A stretch of 64,000 bases of DNA from CAYUEN01 sp964443745 (lineage in GTDB: Bacteria > Campylobacterota > Campylobacteria > Campylobacterales > QNZT01): contig CAYUEN010000007.1 of the NCBI GenBank assembly GCA_964443745.1, positions 1 through 64,000 on the forward strand, in the 5' to 3' direction. Each line of letters opens with the position of its first letter. Within the stretch, counting starts at the first letter, position 1. The notes below the pieces were generated by a model. That model was not told the DNA's origin. It made no database searches and saw only the letters and a list, made by a program, of their open reading frames with translations. Shown piece by piece: positions 60,131 through 64,000 of the stretch. The translations under genes and the position numbers were made by a program.

Positions 60131-60360
60131 TTGCTGCCGGTGATTCGCTTTACGCGATCGCTCAGCTTCGCGCCCACGCTCTTCCAGTATGCGAGTCGCT
60201 CCGCATCGAATTTGATCGTCTCGGGTTCGGTCAACGGATTGTAATATCCGATCGATTCGATCCAGCCGCCGTCTCTTCTCTTTCTGCTGTCGGTCACGAC
60301 GATTCTATAGAAAGGCTTTTTCTTTCTTCCCATTCTCGTCAGTCTGATTACTGTTGCCAT
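60127..60360 (-). CDS. rpsP: 30S ribosomal protein S16
   Basis: The 77-residue protein starts MATVIRLTRMGRKKKPFYRIVV, here with the classical S16 segment RMGRKKKPFYRIVVTDSR, and contains GWIESIGYYNPL. An AGGAG site precedes the ATG. It follows ffh by 113 nt, with a large stem-loop in the gap. Confidence 0.97.
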   Translation of the reverse strand: MATVIRLTRMGRKKKPFYRIVVTDSRKRRDGGWIESIGYYNPLTEPETIKFDAERLAYWKSVGAKLSDRVKRITGSK

Positions 60361-60403
60361 ATCTTTTCTCCTTACGTTGTTTTTTCTTTTATTTTTTCGT
60401 GTC

Positions 60404-60451
60404 GTTACGGCTTGCGAAAGATGGCCGATGCCATTTCTCGTAAGCCGTAAC
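60404..60451 (-). other. long stem-loop in the ffh-rpsP intergenic region
   Basis: GTTACGGCTTGCGA and TCGTAAGCCGTAAC pair over 14 positions with one wobble. Inside, ATGGC-CGAT-GCCAT forms a second stem, giving a two-level hairpin of 48 nt. No uridine run follows, so it is not a clear terminator. It could modulate rpsP translation or processing of the ffh transcript. Confidence 0.55.
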
Positions 60452-60473
60452 TATACATTATGTTTTCTTGAGT

Positions 60474-61817
60474 TTATCTTGGGATTTGCATCCTGTTTTG
60501 TTGACTCATCAGATTTTCGAGGTCCTTGAGCCCTTTTTTGCCGGAAAATTTCTTCGCCATCTTCGCGGCGTTTTGAAACTGTTTCAGGAAACGGTTGACT
60601 TCCATTTGGGAGAGTCCCGCACCCGCCGCGATCCGCTTTTTGCGGCTGTTGTTCAGCAACGCGGGGTTTTCTCGCTCCTTTTTCGTCATCGAACTGATCA
60701 TCGCCTTGATCTTCTTGATCTCCTCTGAGTTGTCCAGGTCCATATCCTTGAGTTTTCCGGCCATTCCCGAAAGACCGGGAATCATGCCCACCAGAGATTT
60801 GAGATTGCCCAGTTTCTTCATACTCTCGAGCTGATCGAGAAAATCGTTGAAATTGAACTGCCCTTTTTTGATCTTGGAAGTGAGTCTTTTGGCCTTTTTC
60901 TCGTCGATCACGTCCGAAGTCTTCTCCGCGAGAGTGATCAGATCCCCCTCGCCCATCAGGCGATTGACGATACGTTCGGGCAAAAAGAGCTCCAAATCCG
61001 CTATCTTTTCACCGGTTCCGATAAAACGAAGCGGAATATGGAGCTGCTTGGCGATGCCCAGAGCGACGCCCCCTTTGCTGTCGCCGTCGTACTTGCTGAG
61101 AATCACCCCCGTGATCTGCATCTGTTCGTTGAATGTCGCGGCACTGCGAATCGCATCCTGGCCCGTCAACGAATCGGCCACGTAGAAGACTTCGTCGGGA
61201 TCAAGCGCATCTTTGATGCGTTTTAATTCGTCCATCAACTCTTCGTCGACGGCGAGCCTTCCCGCCGTATCGACCAGCAGCAGATCGTATTGCCCCTCTT
61301 TCGCACGCTCGAGGGCTCTTTTTGCGATTTTGAGCGGATCTTTTTCGCTCTCCTCATAATAGAGATCGATATCGTTTTGTTCGCAAAGCTGTTTGAGCTG
61401 TTCGACGGCCGCGAGTCTCTGCAGGTCGCATGCGGCGACGAGCACCTTTTTCTTCTTGAGTTTGACATAGTGGGCGAGTTTGACAGTCGTCGTGGTTTTT
61501 CCCGACCCCTGCAAACCACACATAAGCGCTATCGTCGGCGGCTTGGAGGCGAAGACGAAGCCCTGGTTTCCGGGTGCGCTGAGTATGTCGGTCAACGCTC
61601 TCTTCATCGCTCTTAGAAAGCTCTCCTTGCCGATCCCGGCCCGTTTGGTTTCACGTTCGATCTCTTTGAGAAGTTCTCTGACCACTTTGTGGTGGACATC
61701 GGCTTTGAGTAGCGATTTTTTCAGTGTGTCGATCGCCTTTTTCAGAGACTTTTCGTCATCCGCAAAACGCACTTTGTTGATCGCCGATTTGAACGAATCG
61801 GTCAGGGCTTCAAACAC
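60474..61817 (-). CDS. ffh: signal recognition particle GTPase Ffh
   Basis: Ffh binds 4.5S RNA and signal peptides and targets proteins to FtsY at the membrane. The 447-residue protein has the N domain, the G domain with GLQGSGKTTTTVKLA, DTAGR and LSKYDGDSKGG, and the Met-rich M domain at the end. It starts with GTG at 61817 behind a GAGGAGA site. First gene of the run ffh-rpsP-khpA-rimM-trmD-rplS. Confidence 0.97.
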   Translation of the reverse strand: MFEALTDSFKSAINKVRFADDEKSLKKAIDTLKKSLLKADVHHKVVRELLKEIERETKRAGIGKESFLRAMKRALTDILSAPGNQGFVFASKPPTIALMCGLQGSGKTTTTVKLAHYVKLKKKKVLVAACDLQRLAAVEQLKQLCEQNDIDLYYEESEKDPLKIAKRALERAKEGQYDLLLVDTAGRLAVDEELMDELKRIKDALDPDEVFYVADSLTGQDAIRSAATFNEQMQITGVILSKYDGDSKGGVALGIAKQLHIPLRFIGTGEKIADLELFLPERIVNRLMGEGDLITLAEKTSDVIDEKKAKRLTSKIKKGQFNFNDFLDQLESMKKLGNLKSLVGMIPGLSGMAGKLKDMDLDNSEEIKKIKAMISSMTKKERENPALLNNSRKKRIAAGAGLSQMEVNRFLKQFQNAAKMAKKFSGKKGLKDLENLMSQQNRMQIPR

Positions 61818-61863
61818 GCATTCTCTCCTCGAAAATATGATAATGGTTTATTGAATATATTGT

Positions 61864-61869
61864 ATTATA
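61864..61869 (-). promoter_or_regulatory. -10 element of the ffh operon
   Basis: TATAAT on the minus strand, 46 nt before the ffh GTG, in an AT-rich region with no clear -35. The rest of the 180 nt gap to the next gene shows only AT-rich promoter-like sequence. Confidence 0.5.
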
Positions 61870-61951
61870 ACCAAAAAGGTGTCTATTTTACTGAAAGAAA
61901 GCTTATAAAATCATCAAAAACGAAGTGAGATGATTTTAATCGAAACTCCTG

Positions 61952-61957
61952 TATAAT
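61952..61957 (+). promoter_or_regulatory. -10 element of the first OmpA-like lipoprotein gene
   Basis: TATAAT, 39 nt before the ATG at 61997. A GAAGGGA site is about 15 nt before the ATG, longer than usual spacing. Confidence 0.45.
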
Positions 61958-61996
61958 TTTGTTCCATCCATCAAAGAAGGGACCAGTATAACCCAA

Positions 61997-62620
61997 ATGA
62001 AATTCCATCTTCCTCTCTTTATATATTCTTTTGCTTTTGGCTTGATTTTATTTCTGGGAAGCGGGTGTGCGATACCTCACAAAGCGACATCGTCACTCAA
62101 AAAAAACACCACTCCCAATACAAACGAAAAAAGAGTCAAAAAGATCGATCTGCTCTCATCGCAAATAACTAAACTCTATAACGTCCCTCTCTGCGAAAAG
62201 AACACCACCATCACCGACCACAACGTGACCGTTTCCAAAAGCGACACCTCTGTCCACGTTGTTATCGATGGTACCCTCGTTTTCAAAAAAGGCTCCCGCT
62301 ATTTGAGGAAAAAAGCGAAACGACTCATCGAAAAACTCGTATCGCTGATCAAATACGACAAGACATTGACGATCCAGGTCGTCGGCCATGCCGACAGCAG
62401 CGGTGACAAACGAAAAAATCAGGCACTCTCCGATGCGAGAGCGATCAGTGTAGCCGAACTCTTCTACGCCAAAGGTATCAAGGAGAATCTCTATGCCAAA
62501 GGGTGCGGTGCCCAAAAACCACTTCATTCAGAGAAAAACGATCTTCAAAGTGCGAGAAACAGGCGGGTCGAAATCTATATCTATCCGGAGAAAAGTCTGC
62601 TCAAAAACCCCTGCAAATGA
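61997..62620 (+). CDS. OmpA-family lipoprotein (Pal-like)
   Basis: The 207-residue product has a signal peptide with lipobox LGSGC (lipid on Cys24), a Thr/Lys/Asn-rich linker, and a C-terminal OmpA domain (about 85-200) with TIQVVGHADSSGDKRKN, ALSDARAISVAELF and RNRRVEIYIYP, the peptidoglycan-binding motifs. It likely anchors the outer membrane to peptidoglycan. A second OmpA-domain lipoprotein follows. Its ribosome site is distant. Confidence 0.85.
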   Translation: MKFHLPLFIYSFAFGLILFLGSGCAIPHKATSSLKKNTTPNTNEKRVKKIDLLSSQITKLYNVPLCEKNTTITDHNVTVSKSDTSVHVVIDGTLVFKKGSRYLRKKAKRLIEKLVSLIKYDKTLTIQVVGHADSSGDKRKNQALSDARAISVAELFYAKGIKENLYAKGCGAQKPLHSEKNDLQSARNRRVEIYIYPEKSLLKNPCK

Positions 62621-62669
62621 CAATTAATCTGATTTTTTAATGTTATTCCCGCATTTTTTCACTTTTTTC

Positions 62670-62678
62670 TGATATAAT
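62670..62678 (+). promoter_or_regulatory. extended -10 promoter of the second OmpA-like gene
   Basis: TGATATAAT is a perfect extended -10 preceded by T-rich blocks spaced roughly one helical turn apart, the normal Campylobacterota sigma70 pattern. The ATG is 40 nt downstream with an AGGAG site. Confidence 0.65.
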
Positions 62679-62718
62679 CCTTCTAAAATAACATATATTG
62701 TATCTTGAAGGAGAAAAG

Positions 62719-63441
62719 ATGAAAACCATTTCAGTTTCGAAAAAAGCGGCGGCGGCTCTCGTTGTCGTCTCACTACTGGCCGGATGTGCCGAAAAAGGGC
62801 AGACGATCCAGCCGGGAGAGAAGACGAAATCGGGAGCGTTGCTCGGAGCGCTTGCCGGTGCTACTCTGGGTGCGCTCACAAGCAAACACCACAAAGGCAA
62901 AGGTGCAATCATCGGTGCCGCCGCAGGTGCGGCGCTGGGGGGTGCGATCGGATACAGTATGGACAAACAGGCGGCACAAATCGCCAAATCGCTCGATACC
63001 GACGTCGCGACATCTCCCGGTGCAGAACTCGACGCGAGCAGGGACATCATCGTCACCAAAACGGACCGTTTCGTCAAAATCACCTTCCGTGACAGGATGA
63101 TGTTTCCTACCGATTCCGCGATGCCGACACCCACAGCACAGCGAAAGATCGAGCGTCTGATCAACGTATTGCAAAATTACCCTCAGACGATCATCCAGGT
63201 GGTGGGTCATACCGACAGCAGAGGCAAATACGACTACAATCTCGAACTCTCCAGAAAACGGGCGCTCACCGTCGCCAATCTGATCAAGGACAGTGGAATT
63301 CCCAATCCGGTATACGCGAGAGGATGCTCGTTCGACAAACCTCTCGCACCCAACACGACACCCGAAAATATGGCGTTGAACAGAAGAGTGGAGGTTTATC
63401 TCTACCCCAGTCGTGATTTTGTGGTTGATCAGTGCCGTTAA
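62719..63441 (+). CDS. OmpA-family lipoprotein with glycine-zipper region
   Basis: The 240-residue product has a signal peptide with lipobox LLAGC (Cys22), a glycine-zipper stretch at about 38-75 (GALLGALAGATLGALTS, GAIIGAAAGAALGGAIGYS) and a C-terminal OmpA domain (about 110-235: FRDRMMFPTDSAM, IQVVGHTDSRGKYDYN, NRRVEVYLYP). YiaD-type proteins in E. coli have the same plan. The start at 62719 has GAAGGAG upstream; an in-frame start 7 codons earlier is unlikely. Confidence 0.9.
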   Translation: MKTISVSKKAAAALVVVSLLAGCAEKGQTIQPGEKTKSGALLGALAGATLGALTSKHHKGKGAIIGAAAGAALGGAIGYSMDKQAAQIAKSLDTDVATSPGAELDASRDIIVTKTDRFVKITFRDRMMFPTDSAMPTPTAQRKIERLINVLQNYPQTIIQVVGHTDSRGKYDYNLELSRKRALTVANLIKDSGIPNPVYARGCSFDKPLAPNTTPENMALNRRVEVYLYPSRDFVVDQCR

Positions 63442-63464
63442 GTCCTGGTTAAGGATTGATAAAT

Positions 63465-63470
63465 TATAAT
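63465..63470 (+). promoter_or_regulatory. -10 element of the PKD lipoprotein gene
   Basis: TATAAT, 49 nt before the ATG at 63520, in an AT-rich stretch lacking a good -35. Confidence 0.4.
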
Positions 63471-63479
63471 TATATAGAG

Positions 63480-63498
63480 AGGTAAATTATATTTACCT
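63480..63498. repeat. small inverted repeat in the leader of the PKD gene
   Basis: AGGTAAAT, TAT and ATTTACCT form a perfect 8 bp inverted repeat followed by TTTAATTT. It would lie within the 5' leader if the upstream -10 is used; a weak terminator or regulator site are both possible. Confidence 0.35.
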
Positions 63499-63519
63499 TT
63501 AATTTAAGAAGGAGTATGA

Positions 63520-64000
63520 ATGAAACAGATAGTTTATGGATCGGCACTGGTCGCCTTGATGCTTGCCGGTTGTGGCGGAGGCGCCTGCTGTCAGACTGGA
63601 AACGGGACAGCAGATGGAAGCAACCCACTGGCACCACAATCCCAAAACGAGGCGCCTAAAGCGGTCATTACAGGTTTGCCGTCTACCGCTGTGACAGGTG
63701 ATACCGTTTCGCTCAACGGTGAAAACAGCAGTGACGACAAAGGTATCACGCAAACACAGTGGAGTGTCAACGACACCCCCGTAAATGGAGGCGACTACAC
63801 TTTCGATCATGCAGGGACTTACAACATCTGCCTGACAGTGTCAGACGAAGAGGGGCTTAGCGATCAAACTTGTCAAATCGTGACGGTAACCGACCCTGCA
63901 GCTAGGAGCAAACCGCCTGTGGCGATCATCTCCCTGAGTGGAGAGAATTCCCTCACAGTCGGCAGTCATCATACATTCAACTGCCTTGAGAGCTACGATC
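63520..64000 (+). CDS. PKD-domain lipoprotein, N-terminal 160 residues, cut by window end
   Basis: The product starts MKQIVYGSALVALMLAGCGG: signal peptide with lipobox LAGC (Cys18). After a Gly/Cys/Thr linker, a first PKD-like Ig domain spans about residues 45-125 (AVTGDTVSLNGENSSDDKG, YTFDHAGTYNICLTVSDEEG). A second begins at AIISLSGENSLTVGSHHTF and runs off the end. PKD domains are extracellular and often mediate adhesion or substrate binding. The ATG at 63520 follows AAGGAG. Confidence 0.82.
   Translation, partial: MKQIVYGSALVALMLAGCGGGACCQTGNGTADGSNPLAPQSQNEAPKAVITGLPSTAVTGDTVSLNGENSSDDKGITQTQWSVNDTPVNGGDYTFDHAGTYNICLTVSDEEGLSDQTCQIVTVTDPAARSKPPVAIISLSGENSLTVGSHHTFNCLESYD

Noticed and set aside
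1..64000. CRISPR array, insertion sequence, prophage or toxin-antitoxin pair
   Set aside because: No regularly spaced direct repeats, transposase or integrase motifs, or paired small toxin-like genes were found on either strand.

Overview
The window looks like a chromosomal segment of a free-living Campylobacterota (epsilonproteobacterial) bacterium with roughly balanced base composition. The evidence is gene content and order: a Campylobacter-type pgl N-glycosylation set (pglF, pglE, pglC, pglB), the futalosine menaquinone gene mqnC, the truB-csrA-ispE-smpB string, the ffh-rpsP-KH-rimM-trmD-rplS string, a short RecG, and a clpB promoter carrying an HspR-type operator. The genus cannot be fixed from sequence alone. 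There are no insertion sequences, phage genes, CRISPR arrays or rRNA genes. One tRNA gene is present: tRNA-Pro with anticodon GGG.

Layout. 1-6 kb: guaA (cut by the edge), the NhaD antiporter, nadB with a tiny uncatalogued lipoprotein gene upstream, then divergently a DUF721/DciA-like gene and uvrC. 6-11 kb: two signalling proteins, an acidic PAS/pseudo-Hpt protein and a hybrid histidine kinase. 11-18 kb: small metabolic and envelope genes (YpfJ-type metallopeptidase, nucleoside phosphorylase, SDR, DUF389 protein, NagZ-like GH3, methyltransferase, haem-binding protein, NosL-like protein). 18-24 kb: clpB behind a strong sigma70 promoter overlapped by an HspR-like inverted repeat, then a PAS/GGDEF/EAL protein behind a sigma54-type promoter. 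24-28.5 kb: tRNA-Pro and a mqnC - degenerate M16 peptidase - recG operon. 28.5-31 kb: a proline-rich exported protein and a DUF2853 protein.

31-45.4 kb is the most distinctive part. It is one co-directional 14 kb operon with mostly 1-11 nt overlaps. It joins the oligosaccharyltransferase PglB and the bacillosamine-pathway genes pglF/E/C to a nonulosonic (sialic-like) acid synthase, a fused CMP-sugar synthetase/PseG-like protein, a Wzx-type flippase, three or four glycosyltransferases, and a cytidylyltransferase plus LicD pair. No pglD or pglK is present. The upstream half is visibly AT-rich. A 100-N assembly gap interrupts the cytidylyltransferase. The simplest reading is a decorated N-linked or related surface glycan.

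45.4-64 kb is mostly housekeeping: a complete N-degron operon (clpS-clpA-aat), bioD, a glycine-zipper protein, pyrB-pabB-pabC plus an unknown gene, a LysR regulator diverging from a UvrD/Rep helicase that heads truB-csrA-ispE-smpB, the ffh to rplS ribosome/SRP operon, and at the right edge two OmpA-like lipoproteins and a PKD-domain lipoprotein cut by the window end. No stretch longer than about 200 bases lacks a gene.
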